Shown here: in pieces, positions 28,295 through 39,691 of the stretch
How the letters are laid out: every line of letters starts with the position of its first letter
How positions within the stretch are numbered: the stretch's first letter is position 1
NCBI GenBank assembly: GCA_956465555.1
Contig: OY101116.1
Span: forward strand, 744,001-808,000
DNA from: Nitzschia sp. pyKryTriq1
Taxonomy: Eukaryota > Bacillariophyta > Bacillariophyceae > Bacillariales > Bacillariaceae
Direction: 5' to 3'
DNA length: 64,000 nt
Program-made: the position numbers and the translations under genes
Notes under the pieces: generated by a model
What the model was told of the DNA's origin: nothing
The model's input: the letters and a program-made list of their open reading frames with translations, nothing else
Databases searched by the model: none

Positions 28295-30607
28295 CTAGGA
28301 CAAGCTAGACAATCCATAAGCACTAGCGGCCGCACGAAGTGGTGCACTTTGGAGGATAAAGTCGGGGGATTCCAGCAAATCTTGGTAGTTTGGTGTGAGG
28401 GATTTCCAAATTGGTGCGAGATGTTCCATCGCCATTTGCCCACTTGACATCGATGACAGATAATACAAATAGCTTTCCGAGAGAAACCCAAGGACCGACC
28501 TTCCTAGGTTTTCGTATTCTTCTCGCGATATTCTTTGTAGGACGGGCATCCAGAACACCAACATATTGACAAATAGATCTTGGATCCACTGAGACTGTTG
28601 GCTTTTCACGAATCGAACAGAGTCATCAAGTCGATCGTTTGACACCGGTAACTCAGAATTGTCCACCTGTGGCTTCAGTATCGGGATCGACAGTGAATTC
28701 AGCACACTTGACCCAGCCTTGGCGATGGCAGAACAGAGCTCCTTGGTAGAAACTGATTCCTGGCCCATTCTCGTCATAACTTCGAAAAGAGATCCGCAGA
28801 ATAATCGAGACATTCTCTTGGATAGAAAAATGGCGGAGGGGCACTCTCGCAATAGCCCAACAACAAATGGAACAAACTTCTTTCGATAGGCTCGTTCCAT
28901 GGGAGATGTAGCAGCAGTCTCGGAGTCCTCATTGTCTTGAGGAATCGTAATGCCTTTTGGAAACAATTTTCCTTCAGTCACAATAGCATCGTTGCTTTTC
29001 AAGAACCCACGGATCCATGTTGCTCGGCAGAGGTCGACTTGTTCAAAAACGTGGGCTAGATCAGCGAAACTGATATCTGCATAACATTGGCGGTACTCGT
29101 CGCTGTAGTCGTTCTTCCATGAGGCGAAGCATTCTTCAAGTCCATTCGGAGAAGAATAAGTATCGTCCAGATCATCCATCGCTACGCGTAGCGCTTCTTG
29201 TAGAATGTCGTATCGACGCTCGGCGGCTTCTTCCTTCGTCCACAAGAAATCAAGTATTTGATCCTTGTGATCCGCGCCTTCTTTTTGTAACACCTCCTCT
29301 TGCTTGTGTCTTCGACGCCGACAGCGATTCTCTCTGTCGCGACGAACCTGTGACCCAACGTCTCGACCAAACTCATCCAGCTGTGTTTCCGTCTCTTCGG
29401 TGCTCAGATCAGGAGGTGCTCGTCCAAGGACGCGGTCGAGCAGCTGGAATTCTCGAAGCGTGGCGCAGACGTCGTCTTGCCAATGGAGCCACCCCTGGTG
29501 GGCGGTTTCGAATTGAAGAGATACCATGTCTAGTAATGATGTCTGAATGGGTGTCACCTTGTCGCATAGATCTCTCAAAGCACCCACCCACATTGCCAAT
29601 TCGTATCGAAGTTTTTGGTAGTCACCACAAGCCTTGCCAGCCCCCTCGATCGAATCTTGCTGCCGTTTTCGGTCAGCTTGAGTTTGCGCAAAATCAGCTT
29701 CCCGTCGCATAATCGCATGTCCAAGATCTTCTTCTCGAATCGCCAAATGCTGAACTGTGTCCTGCAGGTTCTGACGGAGAATGTCCAAGGTGGGTGTATT
29801 CGTAGGGATAGATGGCCGAGCACTTGCATTGGTGGGAGCTGTTTGAATGCCCGCTCGTTTCGCTACCTGCTCTTCCCAGTTGTCGTCATCGGGATCTTCC
29901 AAAATAACAGGTCTGGAACTTTCTCTTTCTGTTTCCATGAACGTTGGATCATGCTCCGTTGCATCAGCGATTCCATGTAACGAGATGAAATTTTCCTCGT
30001 TGGCGTCGAGCTTGGCCCCTTCTCCAATGGAATCTTTTATCATGTCTGTGGCTATCGACTTTTCCAGTTCCTTTGGTTTGGCAAGTTTCTGTTCTGCCTT
30101 GAGCGCATCCAAAGCCTCTTTGCCGTACGCTGGCGCGGTGTCGACTGGAGCTTCTTGTAGTTCTGGCGGTTGGCTTTGTAGTATTTCATCATCCCCGTCT
30201 TCATCAATCACCATAGTCATTCCTCCCCCAAAACCCAGTCCTTTGCCCCTTTTCTTTTTCTTCTTCTCTTTGTTCTTCTTGCTACTACTTGGTAGTTCTG
30301 GATCGTCTTCTTCTTCCATGTCCGCTTGAAATGATGGAGCCACCGCATCCACACCCCGTTTCAATGATCGCGTTTCCTTTCGTTTCTTTTGACTCGCGAA
30401 CGATTTTTTATCTTTGTGCCGCCGAATAATCACAACTGGCGACTCTTCTTCTTCGTCTTCTTCCTCGCCACTATCGGCACGTTGACGGGCGGAGGACGAT
30501 GTGGGGCCCACGTCTTGCTCATCCTCGTCGTCGTCGCTGTCCTCGTTCCCTCTCAAAGCGCTACGATTCACAACCTTTGGAGGCTTTCGTTTCGTGCTGC
30601 GAAACAT
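28295..30607 (-). CDS. GCFC-domain protein (PAXBP1/ILP1-like)
   Basis: Single exon, 770 aa. The N-terminal third is disordered: MFRSTKRKPPKVVNRSALRG, acidic tracts, a Lys-rich block (KKNKEKKKKKRGKGLGFGGGM), YGKEALDALKAEQK and the family mark DDDNWEEQVAKRAGIQ at about 240. A coiled coil (280-340, LQDTVQHLAIREEDLGHAIM) leads into the helical GCFC domain at about 430-770 (LWTKEEAAERRYDILQEAL, CYADISFADLAHVFEQVDL, FVPFVVGLLRECPSAIFLS). Homologues (animal PAXBP1/GCFC1, plant ILP1) act in spliceosome disassembly and intron lariat handling in the nucleus. The layout and length fit that family. Confidence 0.85.
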   Translation of the reverse strand: MFRSTKRKPPKVVNRSALRGNEDSDDDEDEQDVGPTSSSARQRADSGEEEDEEEESPVVIIRRHKDKKSFASQKKRKETRSLKRGVDAVAPSFQADMEEEDDPELPSSSKKNKEKKKKKRGKGLGFGGGMTMVIDEDGDDEILQSQPPELQEAPVDTAPAYGKEALDALKAEQKLAKPKELEKSIATDMIKDSIGEGAKLDANEENFISLHGIADATEHDPTFMETERESSRPVILEDPDDDNWEEQVAKRAGIQTAPTNASARPSIPTNTPTLDILRQNLQDTVQHLAIREEDLGHAIMRREADFAQTQADRKRQQDSIEGAGKACGDYQKLRYELAMWVGALRDLCDKVTPIQTSLLDMVSLQFETAHQGWLHWQDDVCATLREFQLLDRVLGRAPPDLSTEETETQLDEFGRDVGSQVRRDRENRCRRRRHKQEEVLQKEGADHKDQILDFLWTKEEAAERRYDILQEALRVAMDDLDDTYSSPNGLEECFASWKNDYSDEYRQCYADISFADLAHVFEQVDLCRATWIRGFLKSNDAIVTEGKLFPKGITIPQDNEDSETAATSPMERAYRKKFVPFVVGLLRECPSAIFLSKRMSRLFCGSLFEVMTRMGQESVSTKELCSAIAKAGSSVLNSLSIPILKPQVDNSELPVSNDRLDDSVRFVKSQQSQWIQDLFVNMLVFWMPVLQRISREEYENLGRSVLGFLSESYLYYLSSMSSGQMAMEHLAPIWKSLTPNYQDLLESPDFILQSAPLRAAASAYGLSSLS

Positions 30608-31225
30608 GCTAGGCGTATGTTTCTTTTGTATAGCAGTGTGGTGCTAGCTCTAGAGTGCGTTAGAAATCTGCTATTACTTGGTTGGCATTCCGTTCTTATG
30701 CTTCGGCAGCTTTCCTGACTACTTCGTATGTCAGCAACATAGATGTTTAGTTGTGATAATATTTGATGGCCATGATGGGGCCTCTGGGGCCTGGGGCCAT
30801 TATTTATCCCCTTGTATCTTGTATTATAGTTTTGCGTTCAGTTGCTGTCGAACTGGTCAAATGATCACATACCGCCATCACGCACGGTAGCACAGTACGG
30901 ACTACGGACGGTACTGAAGTAGCCGCGCAACAACGCGTCACGATTATTAGACGTAATATCGCCTGTTTGAAAAACAACATTTTTTTTCCCGATCGCATCG
31001 GACGGGCTTCGCTGCAAAAAATTTTGGGGGGAGACGCGCCGTCACCAGCTCCGCGGGATCGATAATAGACTGAGACTGCGTCCCATCATCCACAATACTA
31101 TAAGTCTTTCACAGCATCCAACAGGGCACATCGCACATCCTTTGATTGTCTCATATTATATTAACAGACAGTAGCATGTTTGGTACTTCCTTATCCTTCC
31201 GGTAGGAATTATCCCAAATAATAAT
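30608..31225. promoter_or_regulatory. Divergent promoter region
   Basis: 618 nt between the GCFC (minus) and SpoU (plus) starts. Weak GTAC elements occur around 30890-30915. No other feature is seen. Confidence 0.5.
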
Positions 31226-32131
31226 ATGACAGGGGATGATCACGTTACATCCAACGATTTTCCTTCCGATTTACCTCAAGTTACAGTCTTGATTGAAAAT
31301 CCTCGCAAGAACACCAACTGGGGACCTCTGTTACGATGTTGTACGGCATTCGGAATCACTCAAATATTTGTGGTGGGTTTTGACAAGTGCGGCGTGGAAG
31401 GCTCTCATGGAGCCTACAAGCACGTCGAATTATTAGCTTTTCACAATCATGAATCAGCCGTCAAAGCCTTGAAGGAAGAACTCGGCTTTCGCATTGTCGG
31501 AATCTTGCAGGGGGCTCCCGAGGCCTATAGTTCGAATGGACAAGATGTGCATTGCGTGAGGCATCCTCAACCGAAAGAAGATACGGTGCTGGTGAAACGA
31601 AAAAATGTACCACCCCAAGACATCGTAGAAATGGCCACTCCATTTCCTAAATCCTATCCTCTTCATTGTCGGCCATTTTCTCGTCGAACCTGTCTGGCCG
31701 TGGGAAAACGCGCCCGAGGTTTGCCTCTATCTTTGGCACAGCTCTGTGACTCATTTGTACATATTCCACATCACGGACTCTCTTCTCTTGACGATGAAGA
31801 ATCATCATTGTCTCCCTCTTCCTTTCACCATGATTCCACTTGGATTACAGTAGAAGCGGGGATGTCCATTGTCTTGCATGAGTTTGCACTATGGGCAGGT
31901 TATGGACGAATAGCCAAAGATAGCAAAAGTGGCAACGTCGTACACTACCAGGGGCAAAAGTATCATGTGGAACAAAAACAAAAAGGGATATCCGACCCCG
32001 ACGAGAAAGCCAAAAAACAAGAACAGCGAAAAGCTCGACGAGACAAAGATGCGAGCTCAGATGGGGAATTTCTAGGTCATGTGTTCGGTGGTGGTGGAAA
32101 TGCCTCCGGCGATGATACAGGGGACTACTAG
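31226..32131 (+). CDS. SpoU/TrmH-type RNA 2'-O-methyltransferase
   Basis: Single exon, 301 aa. The SPOUT fold starts with motif 1, VTVLIENPRKNTNWGPLLRCCTAFGI, containing the N-x-x-x-x-x-R pattern. Motif 2 is near GKRARGLPLSLAQLCDSFVHIP, and motif 3 is WITVEAGMSIVLHEFALW, equivalent to the knotted SAM-binding loop N-x-S-x-A-x-x-x-x-L-x-E. These enzymes methylate ribose 2'-OH groups of tRNA or rRNA with S-adenosylmethionine. A Ser/Asp-rich insertion separates motifs 2 and 3, and the C-terminus is Lys-rich with a Gly tail. Motif 2 lacks the usual E of GxEGxG. The target RNA cannot be predicted. Confidence 0.78.
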   Translation: MTGDDHVTSNDFPSDLPQVTVLIENPRKNTNWGPLLRCCTAFGITQIFVVGFDKCGVEGSHGAYKHVELLAFHNHESAVKALKEELGFRIVGILQGAPEAYSSNGQDVHCVRHPQPKEDTVLVKRKNVPPQDIVEMATPFPKSYPLHCRPFSRRTCLAVGKRARGLPLSLAQLCDSFVHIPHHGLSSLDDEESSLSPSSFHHDSTWITVEAGMSIVLHEFALWAGYGRIAKDSKSGNVVHYQGQKYHVEQKQKGISDPDEKAKKQEQRKARRDKDASSDGEFLGHVFGGGGNASGDDTGDY

Positions 32132-32181
32132 CTAGAAAATGATAGACAAAAGTACCAGGTACAGTATGTGCAATTATAAAT

Positions 32182-33970
32182 CTATTGTAAAAGTCTCTTG
32201 TATTCGCCTGTGGCCTCTTCTTCTCGCAGTTTGTATCCCAGAACAAGCTGCCAGAGTGCCAGCTGCTGTAAGGCGGAACCTGGAATTTCCATCTCCATTT
32301 GAGCTTTATCTGCGCTTGACAATCTTTTCTTTCCCTTACCACTGTCGCCACCTTCAAGAACAAAGTCAACGAGTCGCTTCATTGTCTCTACAATCTCTGG
32401 GCTGATACCGTCGGTCAATGACTTCACGTCACCCTGCCGAGATGCAATATACCGCGTGATGTCCATACTGCCTTCGCTAGGTCCACCGATACCATTTCCG
32501 CCATTTGGAAGCATACCCACCGGATCGCCCTGTCGCCCTGTGTCTCCTTGTTTCTCCTTTCGCAGAGCTTCTTTCAACATTCGTGCCTCTTCCTTCAAAC
32601 TTTCAACGTAGTCTTTCGCGTCGACCTCCACAACATTGCCGTCTTCAAGCTCAATCTCGATGGTTCCTAAAGAAGCAGGGGCGTGAGATCCCAAACTGGA
32701 ACCATGGATTCGAAGCCAAAATGGCACTCAGCACGGTACTTCCAACTCACCTGAAACATCAGTGTTGATGTCGATGATTTCGTCGTCGTCATCGTCATCT
32801 TCGTCGTCTTCGTCCACATCAAGGCCCAATAAGGCGGCCGCCGCATCACCCTTGTCACGCTGGGTCGCCTCGGCTGCGCCCAAGCCCCTCTCAAATTCTT
32901 CCCAACTAATTTTCCCATCGTTGTTTTGGTCAAAGAATTGCAAAAATGCGTTGATCTCCACTTGTGGCGCCTTGCCTTCGTAGACGTCGTCAAACAGTTC
33001 TCGGATTTCCGTCGACTCGATGTATCCCGACCCATCGGTATCCAATCGATCAAAGGCGCTCTTGTAATCTTTGATGGTGGCCTTTCCTTTCAGTTTCAAC
33101 AGATCTTTGAGTGCCAACACGTACTCCGCATTTCGGAACAGATAACCAGTCATTTGCAATTGAAAACAAAGGGAGCCGATTTTTTCGCCGCTTGCTTTCA
33201 CTAACGTTTCCACGCCTGCTGTGGGACTTGACAAGCCTATCATTATTTGTATGAATGGGTGATATTGTCACAGCAGGATCAAACACCGAATAATGGTGAA
33301 TGTGAGCAATCATCATCATCATCATCGAGAATCGAAATTTTACATTCCAACATGCAACACAGAAAAAACTCCAAACAATCATCTACCTACCTCCCAGCAA
33401 AGAGCTCACAGCACCACTCATTGCCTGCACTGTTTGAGGATTCGCCGACGTGACAAACTTTCCAATAACTTGATTGGGCGATTGCGAACTCATCAATCGG
33501 AACAAGGCATGCGAAAGGTCTTGCGACTTGCCCGTTTCCATGTCCTCCACCCGCTGACGAAGTTTTCCCAGGGCACCTCCCCAATCTTGAAAGGTTGTTA
33601 ATTCTCCACTGTTGAACATGGCAAGGGCTGATGAAGATTCCGGTGAGGAGGAGGATTCTTCAAATTCCTCCTTGGCCGCTTTCGTATAGGGGTCTTCCTC
33701 CTGTTCTTTTTCGTCTTCCTCGTCGTCGTCTTCATAATCATCCTCGCCCTCCTCGTCATCGTCACCAAGAATAACAATAAAGGATTCTCCCGGAGGTGGT
33801 GGCATCGAGTGCAACCGAATGTCATTAGTATCCTGGAAATTGGCAGTCCGCGAATACTGCCGTCTTGTCAAAGAGGGACACGGCGGAGCAAAACTAGACA
33901 CCCACCCAAACTTCGCCAGTGCTGCTGAGAGCAGCAGAAAGTAGATTGGAGTATAAGTACTAGCATTCAT
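32182..33970 (-). CDS. Plastid-targeted EF-hand / DUF760 protein
   Basis: Three exons: 33391-33970, 32751-33236 and 32182-32666, with phase-correct GT-AG introns, 516 aa. The N-terminus is a signal peptide ([17 protein letters not shown]) followed by FAPP, the plastid-import motif. An acidic linker comes at 70-95. A DUF760-like segment spans the first splice junction (about 150-245: [20 protein letters not shown] ... [21 protein letters not shown]). Two canonical EF-hand loops follow at 259-270 ([12 protein letters not shown]) and 296-307 ([12 protein letters not shown]). A second DUF760-like half is at the C-terminus ([40 protein letters not shown]). DUF760 proteins are plastid/cyanobacterial and poorly understood; plant members have no EF-hands. 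The structure implies calcium control in the plastid. Confidence 0.85.
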
Positions 33971-34573
33971 TTCAAAGAAATAAGTCGCGCTTCCTGTGCG
34001 GGCTTGATCTTGGTGAAGATACGTTTGATAGTTCGTGAAATGCAGGGAAAGGGTGGAGACTCTAATGTACTTGCCGTCAAAAGCTTTTCTGTGCGATGGG
34101 ATTGCCTCTCCCTCTTTCTCGTGTCTCGTGTTTCTCCTTTTTCTTCCTTTTCCGTTTCGTTTTCGTTGTTTCCATCATCGTCTGCTCGTGAAAGAATTTC
34201 TTCGCGCGATGTCGACTGACTCAACTAGAGAACACACATGGAGGAGCGCCGCGTGGAGGTTTAGCACAGGACTCGGAAACGGGACTCCAGAAACGTCCAG
34301 AAATGCATCCAACATCTCGCAACGAATAAAAAAATCAAAAAGGGCCCTCGCTCGTCGCGCGATGAGGAGGAGTGAGTCGTCGATGTGACGCTTGAAGCCA
34401 AATCCAATAATCCGATGCGCGGTGATGGATAATACATAATACTGTATCTGATTGATGGCTTCACATCATCACACATCACTACTTGTACCCTACTTCACAT
34501 CCGTTTGGGTTCCATTTTGACCGTTGCGGCGGCATCGATAGCGGCATACAAGTTCCTTCCTACTGTATATATC
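33971..34573. promoter_or_regulatory. Divergent promoter region
   Basis: 603 nt between the EF-hand/DUF760 gene (minus) and the PIP kinase gene (plus). It contains a C/T-rich run at about 34105-34180 and no recognisable gene. The frame of the kinase is open from 34433 but without an ATG before 34574. Confidence 0.5.
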
Positions 34574-36640
34574 ATGATTTGGGTGGACGTGGCAGTCAGG
34601 ACTGCGGCTCTGGCATCCGCCATCATTGCGACGCTTCGAGCCGGATCACGTGCGGCGTATCTTTTGGAACATGACGCGATTGGGATTATGGAGGGACCAA
34701 CGATTCAAAGAACAGCCAACGAGAGCAGCTATCCTCTGTTTGAGCTATCGGAAGCCTTTCGACACTGCGTGCGATTGTCCATTGCTCCTGCCTACTATGA
34801 AAATGTGCAACGGAAACGACCTGTGATAACCGTGGTCGAACCATATCTAATGTCACCCAAGCCGTACCTTCCACGAGCCACAACAAAACAACCGAAAAGT
34901 AGTACTGACGAGACGACGACGACGATGACGACGACGACTGTGGGAAAAATGCTGGAAGCGAAAGAGACCGCGCTGGTCCCCTCAATAGAAGATGATTCTA
35001 TCAAAGAAGCGATACCGTCCTTTTGGAGTCGGCAGTATAGTGCTTTCGCTCGGGCACTCTCGAATGTTCCATCGTCGGTGAACTATACGGGGAAGTACCT
35101 AGCCATGACACCACAAATTGTATCCTACTGGACTGAGCGAATCTGGAATTGGAAGCGGGAGGAGGCGGAAGAAAGTGATTTAGAAGAGGACGGTAAGTAG
35201 ACTATGTATTTAATGCGTTGGACGTCGTCCATCATTCGGTGGTGAGCGGGTTCTCACCAAGAGTTTCGATGTATATACATATACATATACTACTGTACCA
35301 TACTGTAGACTGGGACTGGAATTGGTCCACTGAAGGGCAACTTCGCTTTAATGCTACTACAATATCATCCAAAGATGGAACACCCAAGACTACCCCTCGA
35401 GTTGCCGAGTTGGCAGTGTTTGCCCCAGATACATTTCAGCACCTGAGAAATTCTGTGTTTGGCGTATCCGAGGAAGAGTACCGACAATCGATGTTTGGAG
35501 CGGGGCCATTCATATCATTTCAGAGTAATTCCAAAGGAGCGGCGCGAGTAGGAGGGGTATTTTTCTTCACAAGGGATGGTGCCTATATGATCAAGACAAT
35601 CAAGGTACGCAATATACTGTCAAGCATTCGTGAAGTGGGTTGCATTTTATGGAGTACAAGTACTTATATATTCTTGCTTGCCTCAATTGCAGAAAGAGGA
35701 AGCCAGAACATTTTTGAAGATGCTGCCGAAATACCACAAACACATGAAGCGCTATTCTCGAACATCTTTACTTACTCGATTCTGCGGAATGTATAGTGTA
35801 CGAATCTACGACGAGGATTCCTTGGATCATGGGCACTTACATACATTTGTCGTCATGAATGCGGTATTTCCGGCGGAAGCATCGAGATTCATTTCCGAAC
35901 GATTTGACTTGAAAGGATCTACAGTTGGAAGAGAAGTCTCGGAGGAGGAGTTGAAGAAAAAAGGAAGTGATGCAGTCCTGAAAGATTTGGACCTGGCCAG
36001 GGAAGTGCAGCTTGTCAGATCGATGGAAAAGGGTTCAGCGAGTACACAAAATTACGGGATCAACATCGGTGCCCATGCAAAGTCGGCTTTGCTATCACAA
36101 CTACGTGAAGATGTCAAACTCTTGGTCGAGTGTCAGGTAATGGATTATAGCTTATTGGTAGGAGTGGTGGACATGGAGACATTCCTTCACTTTGATCGAT
36201 CGGCACGACGGGCCCTCCAGTCACTCGAGCGGGTGGGGCGGAAGTTCTCAACAAGTAAAAAAGCGGAAGAACGAGCCTTGTGGGCTATGGGGGCACCATT
36301 ACGACTGCTCAGTGCACCGCCTATCTTTCTTGCAAAGAAATCCTGGACGCTAGCGCAACGGACGCTCGCGACGATTGTCACATTGCCGTTGCCATACTAC
36401 GGTGCAGGGGAATGTGGCGTTGATGGCGGTTTGCTATCAGTGCTAAATGGTAACCGCAACGGCGCCCGGGCTTTATATTTCATGGGCTTGATCGACTTTT
36501 TGCAGCCTTGGACTACTCGGAAAGTCGTCGAGCGACAATTCAAGGGTCTCATAGGCTACGATATCAATGCGATCAGTTGTGTGACTCCTGAAGAATACGC
36601 AGATCGTTTCCTGGACTTTTTGGACGCACACCTAAGCTAA
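34574..36640 (+). CDS. Phosphatidylinositol phosphate kinase with N-terminal membrane region
   Basis: Three exons: 34574-35192, 35309-35604 and 35693-36640, about 620 aa. Joins restore EED|DWDWNWS and MIKTIK|KEEARTFLKMLPKYHKHM. The kinase core shows AYMIKTIKKEEARTFL (ATP-binding Lys region), RFDLKGSTVGREV, NYGINIGA, the catalytic MDYSLLVGVVDME and a C-terminal IDFLQPWTTRKVVE. The family phosphorylates phosphatidylinositol monophosphates at membranes to make PIP2. Before the kinase lie hydrophobic segments (VDVAVRTAALASAIIATL) and a Thr-rich low-complexity tract (about residue 115). The frame continues upstream of the chosen ATG with another hydrophobic stretch, so an earlier start through an unseen 5' exon is possible. 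It is convergent with GPAT, 70 nt apart. Confidence 0.87.
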
Positions 36641-36710
36641 ACGAATGCTATTTTGTAAATTTATTGAAAGGGGACACTTGTTTACATGTCGAACGGCAGT
36701 GCGAATGGAC

Positions 36711-39050
36711 TTATTTATCTTTCTTGACTTCTTCGGCGTCTTTTACTGCTTGCATGGAATCAGAATGATTGAATTGGAAGGATGATTTTCTAGACTTTTC
36801 CTGAATCTGCGCCCAGTCCAATTCCTTGCCGTAGTAGATTTCTCCCAAAGCAGGACCGACTCGTTTGATAAATGATCGCATGTCCACTTGCAACTCCTTA
36901 CGCACTTCAGGCAAAGCCTGTAATCGACGCCGCGCAGAAGGAAAGAGACGCATGCAGTAGGGTCGCAAATCCTTGATGTCGACCATTCCCGCTTCACTGA
37001 CAATAATTCCAGTGTACGCGAAAAGCGGAAAGCTAAGAATGCACAAGGCGATCGTCGGGCCGTCAAAATCAGTGAAGATATACATGAGTAGCCCATAAAA
37101 TATCCACAAGCTCGGAATCGCAACCATACAGAAAACAATTTTTTCCGTCATCATGACATCAAATCCACGGACTTTGACCTTGGATTTCGCCAATGCCTTC
37201 TTTCGTCGGCTCTCTGAGTAAATCCCGGCCAGGATTCCAACCGGCAAATTCAGAAAGAGCGTAGGCAACGCTGCCAACATCAAAACAATCAAAAGATGGA
37301 CAATTTGGTAAGGCAAGCGAATTTCCTTGAGAATTTCGTCTCCTTCCGATGCTTCTACAGGAGTTGCCTTTTCTCTACCCATTCCAGGAACTTGGTAGTC
37401 ACGAATACCCAATTCTCGAAGCTCTGTTTGATAAGCAATCAGGCGTCGTTGTAAATCGAGCCAGCTGTGCGGGAGGAAACGATGAGGAGTCGCCGCCGTT
37501 AGAAGGTGAATTAGTCAACGTCAGAGCGCTTTTTTGGCCATATATCACTTACGCTTCCGGGGGGTCCCCTTTTGTCATAAGCATGAGCATCTTGTATCCT
37601 TCGGCAAATCGGCGCGCAAGCTCTTGCTTCTCTGCACCTTTTAGACCACGGCGTTGGAAAAGACGGCGAGCCGTGTGAATGATTTGCAGGGAATCGTAAT
37701 CAGGAGCTGAGACAATCACAGATCTCATGCTGTCCGCAATTCTGTCAATGAGGTCGTTGCAGGCTTGTCTCTTTTCTGTGCCACCCGCCTTGTACGCATT
37801 CAATGTACTGGGATCGATGTAAATCGGCTCGCCATATTCCACCACAGCACGTCCCCGCCATCGATGAGTTCGAAAGTAGTTGAGACCTACGGGAACAATC
37901 GGTACATTCAACCCATCCTTCTCCAAAGCAGAATACGCAATTAATGCCACTCCGACCTTCAGGGGTAACAAGTCCGTTCGATCGTGGCTACCGCCTTCGG
38001 GGAAGATCCCCACGCAACCACCCTCTGCAAGCCGGTCCAGAACCTTTTCGTATACAACCTTTTGATCGACGCGCTTTAGAATGTCAAAATCTGCGGCTTC
38101 CTTCTTTCCGAAAATGGGTTCGACCTCTTCTTCCGGAATGTCCGAACCATCCACCAATAATGTCTTGTCGTCGACCACTTCAGTAATTTTGACTGCCGCC
38201 GCGGTCCCGACAGGTCTAATTTTGTCTCCCTTGGCCAATTCTTCGGTAAATCTAGTCTCGACACCCTCCACAGATAGTAATTTTGTGTTCTCATAGTCTT
38301 GTTGCGTAAACACTACTTTTCCGGCACCTTTTTTCGCTCCGTCTTGTGCTCGTTTGACAGGAACGACATCCATGGCCCACGCAATATCACCAATAATTCT
38401 CCTCCTCCAACTGGTTTCGGCCATCAAATAGCTGACCTTATGATGACAGGTGGCGACCACCATGACTGCATCCATGAATTGATTGGCATGGTTGACCGAG
38501 AAGATCATGGGTCCGTGTCGGGGCAACTTGTCACGGCCGACAATCTCCACATCTCGAAAGAAGATGCTTAGGATGCTATGGAAGAAGATCTTCACGCTGA
38601 AATAGAGCAATTCTTTGAACTCGGCGATCCATATATAGCTGCTGAGAGCTATACACACAAACGCAACATGCCAGGGCGCCACCGCCGGGAAAACATGCAT
38701 AAAAATCTTGACGGGGCTGCAAGAAGAGAACAAGACGCGATTATCGTCAGTTTGTCAGATAGTTATATAATTATTCACCATGTGGGCAAGGTGGTGAAAG
38801 ATGCATTGTTTCTATCGTAGAGAGAGAGAGAGAGAGAGAGAGGAATAAATGGGCACTCACTTGATTGCATCCACCGCCAAGAAAATGATGCCCAGCAAAA
38901 CTCCAAGCTGAGTCTTGGTGAAGTCAATGTTGTGAGATTTGTCGGCGCCACTGGTGATCAGAAGGCAAACAAACAACTCGAAAGGTGAGAAAGTGCTGAT
39001 ACATTTCGGGAAGGCACGCACATCAAACATCAAAGTCACTCACGTCATTG
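36711..39050 (-). CDS. Glycerol-3-phosphate acyltransferase, Sct1/Gpt2 type
   Basis: Four exons: 39046-39050, 38861-38950, 37553-38716 and 36711-37464, about 670 aa. The first coding exon would be only 5 nt (ATG AC); an unspliced alternative begins at the in-frame Met just downstream. Acyltransferase block I is VNHANQFMDAVMV, followed by WRRRIIGDIAWAMDVVPVKRAQDG and block III GIFPEGGSHDRTDLLPLKVG; block IV is VPIVPVGLNYFRTHRWRGRA. The C-terminal half carries several helices (VHLLIVLMLAALPTLFLNLPVGILAGIY, KIVFCMVAIPSLWIFYGLLMYIF), as in fungal Sct1/Gpt2 GPATs of the ER. The enzyme acylates sn-1 of glycerol-3-phosphate (or DHAP), the first step of glycerolipid synthesis. No plastid leader is seen. 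Confidence 0.88.
38819..38842. repeat. (AG)12 microsatellite in a GPAT intron
   Basis: Uninterrupted AG dinucleotides on the plus strand, read as CT near the donor side of the 38717-38860 intron of the minus-strand GPAT gene. Confidence 0.95.
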
Positions 39051-39691
39051 TGCTGCTGTTTTATACCGGGTATCGCCGGTGTCGATGAGGAGAGTTTTTT
39101 CAGAAGAAGTGATGAAATGAATCAGTTTCGCCTCCGGATTTTATTGCAACAAGATGAACGATCGTTTGACAGACAGTTGCGATGCGGGCAAAGTAGCATC
39201 AGTCAATCAATCGATCAATCACAAACCCATCAACAGCAAAAGAAAGAAAAGAAAGTGGAAGATTGATGGGCCTTGAAGTTTGCCATCTGGCTACCTTTTT
39301 GCGCGTGTTATTCATTGCGCGTGGAGACCAGAGAGAATGTCTTGCATGGAGATCGCAGCATGCATGGCATTGTTCTTCTCCGCGCGCTTTGGCGATACAG
39401 GATTGGCTGGCTCGCATCCATGTCGCAGAACGACACAACATCTCCGTCCGTCCTCCTCCGTAGACCATGCTTGACTTATTCGACCCACCCTAAAAGCAGA
39501 GCCGATATTCTACAAGTACTGGTACAGTACCAGGTACCGGTGGTCTCTAGCAGACTAATAGCTAGTTCTGTATTTCGTCTAATGTATACTCCTACATTAT
39601 TATTTATTAATGCAACAGCAATAACTTGATTTGGTAAAGGAAAACCTATCTATTCGTACTTCGTACTTCATATCGTCGCCTCCTACTTTAG
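39051..39691. promoter_or_regulatory. Upstream region of GPAT
   Basis: 641 nt between the GPAT start and the stop of the FAD4-like gene. A GTAC/ACCGGT cluster lies at about 39514-39542 (GGTACAGTACCAGGTACCGG). Short overlapping ORFs at 39263-39630 are not supported. Confidence 0.5.

Noticed and set aside
29119-29712. 197-codon plus-strand ORF
   Set aside because: Antisense to the GCFC-domain gene; no domain and Arg/Ser-rich shadow composition.
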